DNA of 64,000 nt from Ga0077523 sp038324085 (GCA_038324085.1 JBBQHP010000025.1:4451-68450); one strand, 5' to 3'; positions 7,859 through 17,139 are shown, counted from the stretch's first letter. The notes: a model not told the origin generated them from the letters alone. Numbers and translations: made by a program.

Positions 7859-8948
7859 GCGACGCGTCGTCGTCGGGCTGTCCGGCGGGGTCGATTCGGC
7901 CGTGGCCGCATGGCTGCTGAAGGAGCAGGGATTCGAGGTCATCGGACTGTTCATGAAGAACTGGGAGGACGATGACGACGACGAGTACTGCAGCTCGCGC
8001 GTGGACCTCGTAGATGCCGCATCGGTCGCCGACGTGATCGGCATCGACATCGAGGCGGTCAATTTCTCGGCGGAGTATCGCGAGCGCGTATTCGGGAGCT
8101 TCCTCGCCGAGTACCGTGCGGGGCGGACGCCCAATCCGGACGTGCTGTGCAACAGCGAGATCAAGTTTCGCGCCTTTCTCGACCATGCGCTCGCCATGGG
8201 AGCCGAGCGCATCGCGACCGGACACTATGCGGGCGTGCGCGAGCGCGATGGCCGATTCGAGCTGCTGCGAGCGGCCGACGCCTCGAAGGACCAGAGCTAT
8301 TTTCTGCACCGGCTCGACCAGGGGCAGTTGTCGCGCACCCTGTTTCCGCTCAGCGCCATGCTGAAGAGCGACGTGCGCGCGCTGGCACGCACGCTCGGGC
8401 TGGCGAATCACGACAAGAAGGATTCCACCGGTATCTGCTTCATCGGCGAACGACCGTTTCGCGAATTCCTCAACCGCTATCTTCCTCGCGAACCGGGCGC
8501 CATGGTCACGCTCGACGGGCGGGTGGTCGGCCAGCACATGGGGCTCATGTACTACACCATAGGGCAGCGCCAGGGCCTCGGCGTGGGCGGCGAAGGCCTG
8601 CCCTGGTACGTGGCCGGCAAGGACATTCCGGAGAACCGCCTGCTGGTGGTGCAGGGTCACGAGCATCCCGCCCTGAAAGCGCCGGCGCTCGCTGCATCGG
8701 ACACGAGTTGGGTCGCCGGAAATCCGCCTCGCCCGGATCGACACTACGGTGCAAAAACACGCTATCGCCAGACCGATGCCGCCTGCGTTCTTCGAACGAC
8801 CGCCGCCGGAATCGAAGTGACCTTCGCCGAGCCACAGTGGGCAATCACGCCCGGGCAGTCCGTCGTGGTCTACGACGGCGAGATCTGTCTGGGCGGCGGC
8901 GTCATCGAACGCGCCAGCGCGGACGCCTTCGCGCCGGCCGTGGCATGA
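7851..8948 (+). CDS. mnmA: tRNA-specific 2-thiouridylase MnmA
   Basis: Adds the 2-thio group to the wobble uridine of tRNA Lys, Glu and Gln, receiving sulfur from a relay and using ATP. The 365-residue protein has the PP-loop GLSGGVDSAVAAWLL, the catalytic Cys in NPDVLCNSEIKF, the ATGHYAG strand, the second catalytic Cys in STGICFIGERPF, and the C-terminal barrel. It starts inside the preceding gene (8-base overlap) and is the last gene of the plus-strand operon, facing the GST gene. Confidence 0.97.
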   Translation: MNRRRVVVGLSGGVDSAVAAWLLKEQGFEVIGLFMKNWEDDDDDEYCSSRVDLVDAASVADVIGIDIEAVNFSAEYRERVFGSFLAEYRAGRTPNPDVLCNSEIKFRAFLDHALAMGAERIATGHYAGVRERDGRFELLRAADASKDQSYFLHRLDQGQLSRTLFPLSAMLKSDVRALARTLGLANHDKKDSTGICFIGERPFREFLNRYLPREPGAMVTLDGRVVGQHMGLMYYTIGQRQGLGVGGEGLPWYVAGKDIPENRLLVVQGHEHPALKAPALAASDTSWVAGNPPRPDRHYGAKTRYRQTDAACVLRTTAAGIEVTFAEPQWAITPGQSVVVYDGEICLGGGVIERASADAFAPAVA

Positions 8949-8954
8949 GCCACA

Positions 8955-9563
8955 TCACGCGGGGGGCGCACTGGACTCGAAGCTCGGACGCTTGAAGAGT
9001 TTTTCCGCGTATCGCTCGAGATTCGGATGGGCCGCCCGCCACGGAATGGCGGGAAAGCGCAAGTCTAGATAAGCCAGCGAGCAACCGAGCGCGATGTCGG
9101 CCAGGCTGAAGCCGATCTCGTAGCACCACGGGCGATCCCCCAGCTCCGCCGCCGCGTACCTGAGGGCGCTGTCCACCTTGCCCATCTGGCGCTCGACCCA
9201 CTCCATGCTCTGCAACGCCTGGGGGCGCCGGCCCTCGTACACGGTCATCACCGCGGCATCCAGAATCCCGTCCGCCAGCGCTTCCCAGCGCCGCACCTGG
9301 ATGCGTTGACGGCTGGTCTCCGGGATCAGCCGGGCCACCGGCGATACGCCGTCCAGATATTCGACGATCACGCGCGAATCGAATATGGTCGCGCCATCGT
9401 CCATCACCAGCACCGGGACCTTGCCGAGCGGATTGAATTCCGGGACCCGGGTGCCGGGTTCGGCGGGACTATGGACCTCGAAGTCGTAGTCGATGCGCTT
9501 CTCGGCCAATACGACGCGCACCTTGCGGGTGTAGGGACTGGCTAGCGTACCGATGAGCTTCAT
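8955..9563 (-). CDS. Glutathione S-transferase family protein (YibF-like)
   Basis: 202 residues. The N-terminal thioredoxin-like domain starts MKLIGTLASPYTRKVRVVLAEK; the Ser in SPYTRK is the likely catalytic residue and the VPVL cis-Pro motif and DSRVIVEYLD close the domain. The C-terminal helical domain contains SLADIALGCSLAYLD, the family N-capping box. It resembles E. coli YibF/GstB-type proteins acting on small electrophiles with glutathione; the substrate is unknown. It ends 6 bases from the mnmA stop (convergent). Confidence 0.9.
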   Translation of the reverse strand: MKLIGTLASPYTRKVRVVLAEKRIDYDFEVHSPAEPGTRVPEFNPLGKVPVLVMDDGATIFDSRVIVEYLDGVSPVARLIPETSRQRIQVRRWEALADGILDAAVMTVYEGRRPQALQSMEWVERQMGKVDSALRYAAAELGDRPWCYEIGFSLADIALGCSLAYLDLRFPAIPWRAAHPNLERYAEKLFKRPSFESSAPPA

Positions 9564-9627
9564 TCGGGATGACCCGGGCAGCGGAAAAGGGGCGCGAGTA
9601 TAGCAGCGCGGCCACCCAATTCCCCCA

Positions 9628-10206
9628 TCACCGCAGCGCCGCTTCGACCTGCCGCCGCAGTTCCGGAACGAGGTCCAGATCGAACCACGGGTTGCGTTTG
9701 AGCCAGCCGCTGTTGCGCCAGCTCGGATGGGGAAGCGGTAGCTGTCCCGGCAGGTATTCGCGAAACGCCCGGACCGTTTCGGTAACGCTTTGCTTGCGCC
9801 GGGCTTCGAGATGAAACGCCTGCGCGTAGCCGCCCACCAGCAGCGTCAGCTGCAACCGGTGCAACTGCGGCACGATCTTCGGGTGCCACAGGGGCGCGCA
9901 TTCCCTCCGCGGCGGCAGATCGGCGCCGTTCACGGTTCCGGGATAGCACATGCCGATCGGCAGGATGGCAACGCGCGCCGTATCGTAGAAGACCTGCGGC
10001 GACAAGCCGAGCCATTCGCGCAGCCTCTGTCCCGACGGGTCGTTCCAGGGAATGCCGCTCTCATGCACCAGTCGCCCGGGTGCCTGACCTATGATCAGGA
10101 GCCGGGCCGAAGCGGCCACCCTCAGCACCGGTCGCGGTTCCGCCGGCAGTTGCGCCTCGCACACCCGGCACGCTCGCGCTTCGCACACAATGCGGTCGAG
10201 TTCCAT
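9628..10206 (-). CDS. Uracil-DNA glycosylase family protein
   Basis: A 192-residue member of the UDG superfamily. The catalytic loop reads LIIGQAPGRL, followed by WNDPSGQRLREWL; the C-terminal motif is LPHPSWRNSGWLKRNPWF, equivalent to the HPS-containing leucine loop. An N-terminal Cys cluster (Cys at IVCEARACRVC) is present, but the full four-Cys iron-sulfur set of family 4 is not evident. Many proteobacteria have this homologue, and whether it excises uracil is not established. I chose the ATG at 10206 since upstream residues do not fit the family. It is divergent from purB. Confidence 0.85.
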   Translation of the reverse strand: MELDRIVCEARACRVCEAQLPAEPRPVLRVAASARLLIIGQAPGRLVHESGIPWNDPSGQRLREWLGLSPQVFYDTARVAILPIGMCYPGTVNGADLPPRRECAPLWHPKIVPQLHRLQLTLLVGGYAQAFHLEARRKQSVTETVRAFREYLPGQLPLPHPSWRNSGWLKRNPWFDLDLVPELRRQVEAALR

Positions 10207-10280
10207 GGCCCGATTGTACGAAGCGCCGAGCGGGAGCACCCTTTCCGTTAAAATTCGAGTCTTTCCTCACCGCTGCGCCC

Positions 10281-11651
10281 ATGGAGCCCTCTGCCCTCAC
10301 CGCAATTTCCCCGCTCGATGGCCGCTATCGCGGCAAGGTCGTGGCGCTCGCCGAGTACTTCAGCGAATTCGCGTTGATCCGCTACCGGGTACGCATCGAG
10401 ATCGAGTGGCTGAAGGCCCTCGCCGCCGAACCCGGCGTGCTCGAACTGCCGGCCTTCTCCGAGGCCACCATCGCCGAACTCGATGCCGTCGCGCGCGACT
10501 TCGCGCTGGCCGACGCGGAAGCCGTCAAGGCCATCGAGACCCGCACCAATCACGACGTGAAGGCCGTCGAGTACTGGCTGCGCGAGCGCTTCGAGACCAA
10601 CCACGAGATCGCCACGCGCAACCAGTTCTTCCATTTCGCCTGCACTTCGGAAGACATCAACAATCTGTGTCACGCATGCATGCTGGCGGACTCGCGCCGC
10701 GAGGTGCTGCTACCGGTCCTCGATTCGCTCATCGCGCGGCTCACCGGCATGGCCCACACTCATGCAGTCGTGCCGATGCTCTCGCGCACGCATGGCCAGC
10801 ACGCGACCCCGACCACCGTCGGAAAGGAACTCGCGAACGTGGTCGCGCGCCTGAACCGCGCCCGCGAACGCATCGCGGCCGTGCCACTCCCTGCCAAGAT
10901 CAATGGCGCCGTCGGCAACTACAACGCCCACCTCGCCGCGTACCCGGACGTGGACTGGCAATCGCTCGGACGACGCCTCGTCACCTCGCTCGGCTTCGAG
11001 TTCAATGCCTGGACGACCCAGATCGAGCCCCACGACGGCATCGCCGAACTGTGCGATGCGTTCGCTCGCGCCAACACCATCCTGCTCGATCTCGACCGCG
11101 ACATCTGGGGTTACGTCTCGCTCGACTACTTCAAGCAGAAGCTGACGGCGGGCGAGATCGGCTCGTCCACGATGCCGCACAAGGTCAATCCGATCGACTT
11201 CGAGAACTCGGAGGGCAACCTCGGAATCGCCAACGCGCTGCTGCATCATCTCGCCTCGAAATTGCCGGTCTCGCGCTGGCAGCGCGACCTGACCGACTCG
11301 ACGGTGCTGCGCAATCTGGGCGTTGCGCTCGGCTACACGCTGCTGGCGTGGGATTCGTGCCTGAAGGGCCTCACCAAGCTCGAGGCGAATCCGGTCGCGC
11401 TCGCAGCCGATCTGGATGCAACCTGGGAAGTCCTCGCCGAGCCCATCCAGACCGTGATGCGTCGCTTCGGCATCACCGACGCCTATGAGCAGTTGAAGGA
11501 ACTCACACGCGGCAAGGAAGGCATCACGCGTGAATCGCTCGCGGGATTCATCGGCGCGCTCGAGATCCCGGAGACGGAAAAGGCGCGACTGCTGGCATTG
11601 TCACCGCACACCTACACGGGTCTCGCCGGAGAACTGGCCCGGGAAATCTGA
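10281..11651 (+). CDS. purB: Adenylosuccinate lyase
   Basis: Catalyses two fumarate-releasing steps of purine synthesis (SAICAR to AICAR, adenylosuccinate to AMP). The 456-residue length matches the E. coli-type enzyme, and the start region ALTAISPLDGRY is typical. The fumarase/aspartase signature is SSTMPHKVNPIDFEN, with the catalytic Ser just ahead; the TSEDINN and SRTHGQHATPTT loops are intact. Start ATG at 10281 lacks a clear ribosome site. The HDOD gene follows after 20 bases. Confidence 0.97.
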   Translation: MEPSALTAISPLDGRYRGKVVALAEYFSEFALIRYRVRIEIEWLKALAAEPGVLELPAFSEATIAELDAVARDFALADAEAVKAIETRTNHDVKAVEYWLRERFETNHEIATRNQFFHFACTSEDINNLCHACMLADSRREVLLPVLDSLIARLTGMAHTHAVVPMLSRTHGQHATPTTVGKELANVVARLNRARERIAAVPLPAKINGAVGNYNAHLAAYPDVDWQSLGRRLVTSLGFEFNAWTTQIEPHDGIAELCDAFARANTILLDLDRDIWGYVSLDYFKQKLTAGEIGSSTMPHKVNPIDFENSEGNLGIANALLHHLASKLPVSRWQRDLTDSTVLRNLGVALGYTLLAWDSCLKGLTKLEANPVALAADLDATWEVLAEPIQTVMRRFGITDAYEQLKELTRGKEGITRESLAGFIGALEIPETEKARLLALSPHTYTGLAGELAREI

Positions 11652-11671
11652 ATCCGCCCCAAGGACCTGCC

Positions 11672-12634
11672 ATGACCGCACCCGCCGCCCAGGGCCGCGT
11701 CGCGCCGACGCCCATCCCGCTATCACCGGAAGACGAACAGACGCTCGACGCGCTCTTCGAGCAATGGAGCGTGCTCGCCGAAGACGAGGAGAGCATGCCA
11801 CCGCCCTCGCCCCTTGCGATCCGGTTGCTGTCGATCGACGTGCATGCACTCTCGATCACCCAGGAGCTGGAGGAGATCATCGCGAGCGACCCGGTGCTCA
11901 CGGCGCGCGTGCTGGGCACCGCCAATTCGGCCCGATTGCGCGGTACGGGCAAGCCGCTGCTGGAAGTCCTCCCCGCCGTGCTGCGGCTCGGGGTCGACCT
12001 CACGGTGGATGTGTGCGAAGCGCAGTTGCTTGGACTCTGGATGCGCCGCGCGAAGAAGCTCGTGGATCCCGACCTGCTGCACTGTCTGTGGCTGGAATAC
12101 CTGATGACCGGCTTCTGCGCGCGCGAGATTGCACTGATGCTCTCGGGTGACGTGGACCCGCACGTCGCCTACGCCGGCGGCATGCTGCACGATGTCGGCA
12201 CTCTCGCGCTTTGCTGGGCGCAACCGGCGGCCATGGCGCGGTTCGTTCGTGCCGGATATGCGCCGGGCACGCCGCTCCACCAGCGCTTCGTGGTAGCACA
12301 CTCGCGCATCGGTGCCGCGCTGCTCGGCAACTGGAACGCACCCCCTGAACTGATCCAGATCGCGGGGACCCACCATGCCGGGCTCAACCCGCGGGCGCTG
12401 GCCTCGACGCTGGTGGTGTTCGTGTCGGATCACCTGCACGAAGGCATTCTCGCGCACGCAAGCGTCGAGATCGATCCGCCGGGCGGTTTTCCGCTGGGCT
12501 GCTTCGGCAACGCGACCGAACCGGTGACCGCTGCGCTCGAGGCGCTCGGACTCGCCGGTGAACTCGACGCGATCATCACGCGGGTGGGACAGGCCAGCCA
12601 CCGTCTCGAAGCACTCGCGGCCAGTTCCACATGA
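11672..12634 (+). CDS. HDOD domain protein (signal-output domain)
   Basis: A 320-residue protein built mainly of one HDOD domain, a non-enzymatic relative of HD phosphohydrolases often found in signalling. The core has ASDPVLTARVLGTANSARL, a helix LPAVLRLGVDLTVD, and GGMLHDVGTLAL, in which the HD pair survives, followed by VAHSRIGAALLGNW. No receiver or nucleotide-cyclase domain is attached. Start ATG at 11672 has an AAGGA ribosome site. Its stop overlaps the start of the methyltransferase gene by four bases, so the two are translated together. Confidence 0.88.
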   Translation: MTAPAAQGRVAPTPIPLSPEDEQTLDALFEQWSVLAEDEESMPPPSPLAIRLLSIDVHALSITQELEEIIASDPVLTARVLGTANSARLRGTGKPLLEVLPAVLRLGVDLTVDVCEAQLLGLWMRRAKKLVDPDLLHCLWLEYLMTGFCAREIALMLSGDVDPHVAYAGGMLHDVGTLALCWAQPAAMARFVRAGYAPGTPLHQRFVVAHSRIGAALLGNWNAPPELIQIAGTHHAGLNPRALASTLVVFVSDHLHEGILAHASVEIDPPGGFPLGCFGNATEPVTAALEALGLAGELDAIITRVGQASHRLEALAASST

Positions 12635-13476
12635 GCATCGCCGCCGCCGGGCCGGCCGTGGTCAGGTTCTACGACACCCATCCGATCAACGAAGAACAGA
12701 TCCGGCACGCGCTCCTCGAGCGCGGGGCCGATCTCGGCGCACTCACGGAAGACACGCTGAAGGACCTCGACCAGGATCACTTCGGTGGTATCGAAGCGAA
12801 CGACATCCTCATCGAACGTGCCGGAATGCAGGCTCGGCATCTCGTGCTCGACGTTTGCAGCGGCATGGGCGGGCCGGCGCGCTACTTCGCGCATCGGGTC
12901 GGATGCCGTGTCGTGGGTCTCGATCTGACGCAAAGCCGGTTTGCCGCTGCGCAACGCCTGACGCAGTTGGTGCATCTGGAAGAACTCGTGACGTTCCGCC
13001 ATGGCAACGCGCTGGCGATGCCGTTCGACTCCGCGAGCTTCGATGTTGTCGTCGGACAGGAAGCCTGGTGCCACGTGCCCGACAAGTCGCGCCTGATCGG
13101 CGAGTGCGCCCGCGTGATCAAGCCGGGCGGCGTCATCGCCTTCACCGACATTCTTCGCCGCGCCTCGCTCACGCCCCCGGATAAGCTGCGAATCGAATCG
13201 GGCATGGCATTCCAGGACCTCGAAACGCTGGATGGCTACCGAGATCTGCTGGCCGCTCACGGATTCGATCTGCGCCACCAGGAAGACCTGGGCGATCTCT
13301 GGGCCCGCATCCTGGTGCACCGCCTCGCGATGTATCGAAGCCTCGGCGCGGATACCGCCCGCAAGTTCGGCGTCGAACGCTCGCGCGAATGGGACGACAT
13401 GTATGCGTTCTTCGTCGAATTGTTCGAGCGACGCGCACTGGGCGGCGGCCGGTTCGTCGCGCAACGGGCCGGCTGA
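12631..13476 (+). CDS. SAM-dependent methyltransferase, class I
   Basis: A 281-residue methyltransferase. Motif I is VLDVCSGMGGPARYFA, with an acidic VVGLDL at the end of the next strand; motif IV is FDVVVGQEAWCHVPDK, and IKPGGVIAFTDILRR is the post-motif region. The overall pattern resembles the glycine/sarcosine/dimethylglycine N-methyltransferase and C-methylase group, but the acceptor is unknown. It is coupled to the HDOD gene by an ATGA overlap. The C-terminal 90 residues are helical and extend beyond the core fold. Confidence 0.88.
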   Translation: MSIAAAGPAVVRFYDTHPINEEQIRHALLERGADLGALTEDTLKDLDQDHFGGIEANDILIERAGMQARHLVLDVCSGMGGPARYFAHRVGCRVVGLDLTQSRFAAAQRLTQLVHLEELVTFRHGNALAMPFDSASFDVVVGQEAWCHVPDKSRLIGECARVIKPGGVIAFTDILRRASLTPPDKLRIESGMAFQDLETLDGYRDLLAAHGFDLRHQEDLGDLWARILVHRLAMYRSLGADTARKFGVERSREWDDMYAFFVELFERRALGGGRFVAQRAG

Positions 13477-13739
13477 GACGCCGATCCGGGAACGAGACCG
13501 CCAACGCCCGAAGGCCCGACCTGCGCCGGTCATCGAGGCGCCGCCGCGCCGCGATGCCATGCGTTCCCGCGAGCGCCAGGATGGGCAACAGCGTGGCCTC
13601 GTTGGTGGCGATTGGTCGGCGCTGAGACAATCCCCGCGGGGTAGCTCCTGCCCCCGCTTCGGCCAATTGCTTTCGGCGCGGGGGCCGGCCCAGGACACTT
13701 CTGCGCGAAGGTACGGGTCTTCCCTTCCGCGGATGCGGT

Positions 13740-13754
13740 GCCGACAATGTCGGC
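13740..13754. promoter_or_regulatory. Perfect palindrome just upstream of the Gfo/Idh gene
   Basis: GCCGACA-A-TGTCGGC, a 7-1-7 perfect inverted repeat, ends 17 bases before the ATG and sits just ahead of the GGGAGG ribosome site. It could be an operator or an RNA hairpin near the ribosome site. The rest of the 295-base gap (13477-13771) holds no supported gene. Confidence 0.4.
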
Positions 13755-13771
13755 GGACAAGGGAGGAAACC

Positions 13772-15004
13772 ATGAGAATCGGATTCGTCGGCGCAGGTTT
13801 TGTCGCGCGGTTCCAGGCCGTGGCCATGCAGCAGGTCCGAGGAGTCGAGATCGCCGGGGTGCTCGGGCGCAGCGGCGCGCAGAAATTTTCCGCGTGGTGT
13901 CGCCAGCATCGGATGGGCGAGGCGAAAGTGTTCGACACGATCGCTGAAATGGCGATGCAGGTCGACGCGTTCGCGATCTACGCGCCGAACTATGCGCGGG
14001 TCGAGGTCATGGAATCGATCGCTGCGGCCGTGAGAGCGGGGGCAAGGTTGCACGGCGTCATCGTGGAGAAACCGCTCGGGCGCAACATGCAGGAAGCGAG
14101 CCGCATGGTGGCGCTCGCGCGCGAAGCGCAGCTGCGCACCGCGTATTTCGAGAACCAGATCTTCATGCGATCGATCCAGATGCAGCGCGAGCAGCTGAGG
14201 CCGGTCATGGACCGGATGGGCCCGCTGACGCTGACGCGCTCGGCGGAGGAACACGGCGGACCGCATGAGTCGTGGTTCTGGGATCCCACTCTCCAGGGCG
14301 GCGGCGTCCTGCTGGACATGGGTTGCCACAGCATCGCGGTGGGCCGCTACGTGCTCACGCCGCCGGACAAGGACCTGCTGTTCCTGCACCCGAAGTCCGT
14401 GATCGCCGACCTCGGATTGCTGAAATGGGGACAGCCGGCATGGCGCGCGCGGCTGCTGCAGGACCGCGGCGTCGACTATGCCAGGACCCCTGCCGAGGAT
14501 TTCGCGACCGGCATGATCACGTATCGCAATCCCGAGACCGGGCAACTGGTCAAGGCGCAGTTCACGGATTCCTGGATGTTCGAGAAGCAGGGCCTGCGGT
14601 TGTTCATGGACGGCATGGGGCCGGGCTACGCGTTCGAGATCAATACGCTCGTGTCGCCCCTGACGGTCTTCATCGGCGACGCTGCGGCCGAAGCCGTCGC
14701 CGACCAGGAAGGCGCGCTCGAGAAGGCCACGGCGAGCCGGGGCCTGCTCGCCGTGCAATACAACGAAGCGGACCTGTACGGGTATACCGACGAGAATCGG
14801 GACATGGTCGAGGCATTCGGATCCGGCCGCGACGGAATGCTCAACTGGGAATACGGTCTCGAGATCCAGCGACTGGTCATGGCGAGCTATCTGTCGGCTG
14901 AACGCGGACAGACTATCGACCTCACGGACCCCGCGACCCTGCGCGAACTGGACGTATACATCCCCGCCATCCAGATGGGCATGGGCGCAGCCCAACTGCT
15001 TTGA
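13772..15004 (+). CDS. Gfo/Idh/MocA family NAD(P)-dependent oxidoreductase
   Basis: 410 residues. The N-terminal Rossmann motif is IGFVGAGFVARFQA; the strand ending IVEKPLGRN carries the family EKP motif, where Lys takes part in catalysis. The C-terminal alpha/beta domain includes GGGVLLDMGCHSI, the usual GG-xx-DxGxH motif with the catalytic His. Members oxidise sugars, cyclitols or related alcohols; the substrate cannot be told from sequence. Start ATG at 13772 has GGGAGGA upstream. It appears monocistronic; a chemoreceptor gene follows 137 bases later. Confidence 0.9.
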   Translation: MRIGFVGAGFVARFQAVAMQQVRGVEIAGVLGRSGAQKFSAWCRQHRMGEAKVFDTIAEMAMQVDAFAIYAPNYARVEVMESIAAAVRAGARLHGVIVEKPLGRNMQEASRMVALAREAQLRTAYFENQIFMRSIQMQREQLRPVMDRMGPLTLTRSAEEHGGPHESWFWDPTLQGGGVLLDMGCHSIAVGRYVLTPPDKDLLFLHPKSVIADLGLLKWGQPAWRARLLQDRGVDYARTPAEDFATGMITYRNPETGQLVKAQFTDSWMFEKQGLRLFMDGMGPGYAFEINTLVSPLTVFIGDAAAEAVADQEGALEKATASRGLLAVQYNEADLYGYTDENRDMVEAFGSGRDGMLNWEYGLEIQRLVMASYLSAERGQTIDLTDPATLRELDVYIPAIQMGMGAAQLL

Positions 15005-15141
15005 CTGCCGTCCGGGCGAGGTTGCGCGACTTAAGTCCGGGCTCTTGTGGCCGTAATGGCCTGCATGCCCGTGCGCCATTCGCGCCGGATTGCCCATTCT
15101 GACCATCGGCCGACCGTCCCGGCCGCCGCGGAGCCAACGTC

Positions 15142-16785
15142 ATGTCCAGTCTGCTCGACCATTTCAGCATTCGTGCCAAATTGCTCGCCCTCGTCGTGGT
15201 CGGCGCGCTCGGGATTGCCCTCGCATTGAGTGCGTCCCTGCGTGAGGAGCGGCAAGTCCTGCTGGAGGATCGCGAGGTCAAGACCCAGCAAGTGGTGGAG
15301 ACCGCCATGGGGGTGCTGAACTATTTCGAGGCCCAGGCCAAGGCCGGCAAGTTAAGCCGTGAAGAGGCGCAGCGGCAGGCCGCCGCGGTGCTCAAGGGCA
15401 CCCGCTACGGCGGGAAGGAATACTTCTGGATCAACGATTTGGACCAGCGGGTCATCATGCATCCCATCAAACCCGAGTGGGACGGTACGCTGCGCGACGA
15501 CATCCACGACCCGGACGGCGTCTATACCTATCGCGAGTTCGCGAAGATCGCCAAGGCCCAGGGCGGCGGTTTCGTCGCCTACCGCTGGAACAAGCCGGGC
15601 GAAAGCGTGCCGTCGCGCAAGATCTCCTACGTCCAGTTGTTCGAGCCGTGGGGCTGGGTGCTGGGCAGCGGCATCTACCTGGACGACGTGGACGTCATAT
15701 TCATGCAGTCGGTGAAGCGCGTGGGCTATTGGCTCGTCGGCATTGCCCTGTTCCTGGGCGCCCTGCTCTGGCTGCTGTCGAGAAGCATCTCGCGTCCGAT
15801 GGACGCCCTGAAGGCCTTCGGCGCGACCATGCGCGAGATCCAGCAGGACGGTAACCTGTCCCGCCGCATCGCGGTGCGCGGCGCCGACGAGATCGCCCAG
15901 GTCATGGGTGCGTTCAACGAACTGATGGACAGTTTCCGGTCGAGCATTGTCGCCGTGCGCAAGCAACTTGCGCAGGTCACGGAGGCCACGCGGGCCGCAG
16001 TCGCCTGCACCGGTCGCATCATGAGCGACTCGGAACAGCAAAGCGAAGAGGCCGCCGGCACCGCTGCCGCCGTCGAGGAGATGACGGTCAGCATCACGCA
16101 GATCGCCGACAACACCCACGAAGCGGAGAGCACCGCCACCCAGGCCGGCGCCTTGGCAGGTGAGGGCGAAACCATCGTGAAGGAGGTGGTCGACGGCATG
16201 AACCGCATCGCCACGACTGTGTCCGAATCGGCGCTCAGCATCGAGGCGCTCGGCACGCGCTCGAAAGAGATCACCAGCATCGTACAGGTCATCAAGGACA
16301 TCGCGGACCAGACCAATCTGTTGGCGCTCAACGCTGCCATCGAGGCAGCGCGAGCCGGCGAGCAGGGCCGGGGTTTCGCGGTCGTGGCCGACGAGGTGCG
16401 CAAGCTCGCGGAGCGTTCGAGCAACGCGACCACCGAGATCAGCACCATGATCTCGTCCATCCAGGAGGACACGGTTCGCGCCGTCACCGCCATGCAGAAC
16501 GGCCGTCGCATGGTGGAGGATGGCGTTGCATCGGTCACCCGCGCCGGCGCCTCGATGTCCGAGATCGCCGGCGGCACCCGTCACATCGGCGCGATCACGC
16601 GCGACATCGCCTCCTCGGTGCGCGAGCAAAGCGCCGTGGCGAGCGATGTGGCCGGACGGATCGAACGCATCGCGCGCATGGCCGAAACCAACAGCGCCGG
16701 CAGCATGGAAGCCCATTCGCAGGCCGAGCGCCTGTCTGGGCTGGCAGTGGACCTGGAGCGCGCCGTCTCGCGCTTCCGCGACTAG
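15142..16785 (+). CDS. Methyl-accepting chemotaxis protein with single Cache sensor
   Basis: A 547-residue inner-membrane chemoreceptor. TM1 is at about residues 10-30 (LLALVVVGALGIALAL); the periplasmic part is a single-Cache (sCache_2) domain with KEYFWINDL, MHPIKPEWDGT and FEPWGWVLGSGIYLDDV; TM2 is around 195-212 (YWLVGIALFLGALLWLL); a HAMP domain follows; the cytoplasmic hairpin tip has IADQTNLLALNAAIEAARAG and GRGFAVVADEVRKLAER. No C-terminal CheR-binding pentapeptide is seen. sCache_2 receptors usually sense small carboxylates. A GGAG ribosome site precedes the ATG. Confidence 0.95.
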   Translation: MSSLLDHFSIRAKLLALVVVGALGIALALSASLREERQVLLEDREVKTQQVVETAMGVLNYFEAQAKAGKLSREEAQRQAAAVLKGTRYGGKEYFWINDLDQRVIMHPIKPEWDGTLRDDIHDPDGVYTYREFAKIAKAQGGGFVAYRWNKPGESVPSRKISYVQLFEPWGWVLGSGIYLDDVDVIFMQSVKRVGYWLVGIALFLGALLWLLSRSISRPMDALKAFGATMREIQQDGNLSRRIAVRGADEIAQVMGAFNELMDSFRSSIVAVRKQLAQVTEATRAAVACTGRIMSDSEQQSEEAAGTAAAVEEMTVSITQIADNTHEAESTATQAGALAGEGETIVKEVVDGMNRIATTVSESALSIEALGTRSKEITSIVQVIKDIADQTNLLALNAAIEAARAGEQGRGFAVVADEVRKLAERSSNATTEISTMISSIQEDTVRAVTAMQNGRRMVEDGVASVTRAGASMSEIAGGTRHIGAITRDIASSVREQSAVASDVAGRIERIARMAETNSAGSMEAHSQAERLSGLAVDLERAVSRFRD

Positions 16786-16844
16786 GGCCTGTCAACCCTT
16801 AGAACGGACCTGCGCCCTGACACCGCGCTCCGGCAACGGGCGCC

Positions 16845-16864
16845 GGGAGGCCGACCCGCCTCCC
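16845..16864. terminator. Possible bidirectional terminator hairpin
   Basis: GGGAGGC and GCCTCCC arms (7 bp) separated by 6 bases, in the gap between the convergent chemoreceptor and XRE genes. There is no T-run, so this is tentative; the position is what suggests a terminator. Confidence 0.35.
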
Positions 16865-16866
16865 GC

Positions 16867-17115
16867 TTACGCCCTTCGGGGTACCGGCAGTTCCGGGCCA
16901 TGCTGTTCGCCCTCGGGGAACCATTCGAGCAGTTCGCCCGGCTGGCAGGCCAGTGCTTCGCAGATCCGCTCCAGGGTGTCGAACCGGATGCCCTTGACCT
17001 TGCCGGTGCGCAGCAATGACAGGTTGGACTCGGTGATACCCACGTACGCGGCGAGGTCCTTGGCCCTTACCTTGCGCTTCGCGAGCATCACGTCGAGATT
17101 CACGCCGATCGGCAT
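16867..17115 (-). CDS. Small XRE-family HTH regulator (Cro/CI type)
   Basis: An 82-residue protein made almost entirely of one helix-turn-helix: VMLAKRKVRAKDLAAYVGITESNLSLLRTGKVKGIRFDTLERICEAL, with the recognition helix around SNLSLL. The end CQPGELLEWF is typical of YozG-like small regulators. It lies 24 bases downstream of the lipoprotein gene on the same strand, so it is probably co-transcribed and might control that operon through the palindrome at 17883-17899. That link is inference. No ligand domain is present. Confidence 0.85.
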   Translation of the reverse strand: MPIGVNLDVMLAKRKVRAKDLAAYVGITESNLSLLRTGKVKGIRFDTLERICEALACQPGELLEWFPEGEQHGPELPVPRRA

Positions 17116-17139
17116 GCCCGGACGGCTCGTCCGGGAGTC

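Noticed and set aside
6720..8744. A 674-codon minus-strand open frame across the NUDIX-mnmA operon
   Set aside because: Antisense to three coupled genes with recognised products; no motif and no ribosome site.
13169..15106. A 645-codon minus-strand open frame opposite the methyltransferase and Gfo/Idh genes
   Set aside because: Shadow frame of two recognised genes; low-complexity His/Arg composition.
15352..16716. Long minus-strand frame opposite the chemoreceptor
   Set aside because: Mirror of a fully recognised chemoreceptor; repeats of His, Asp and Arg reflect codon complement only.
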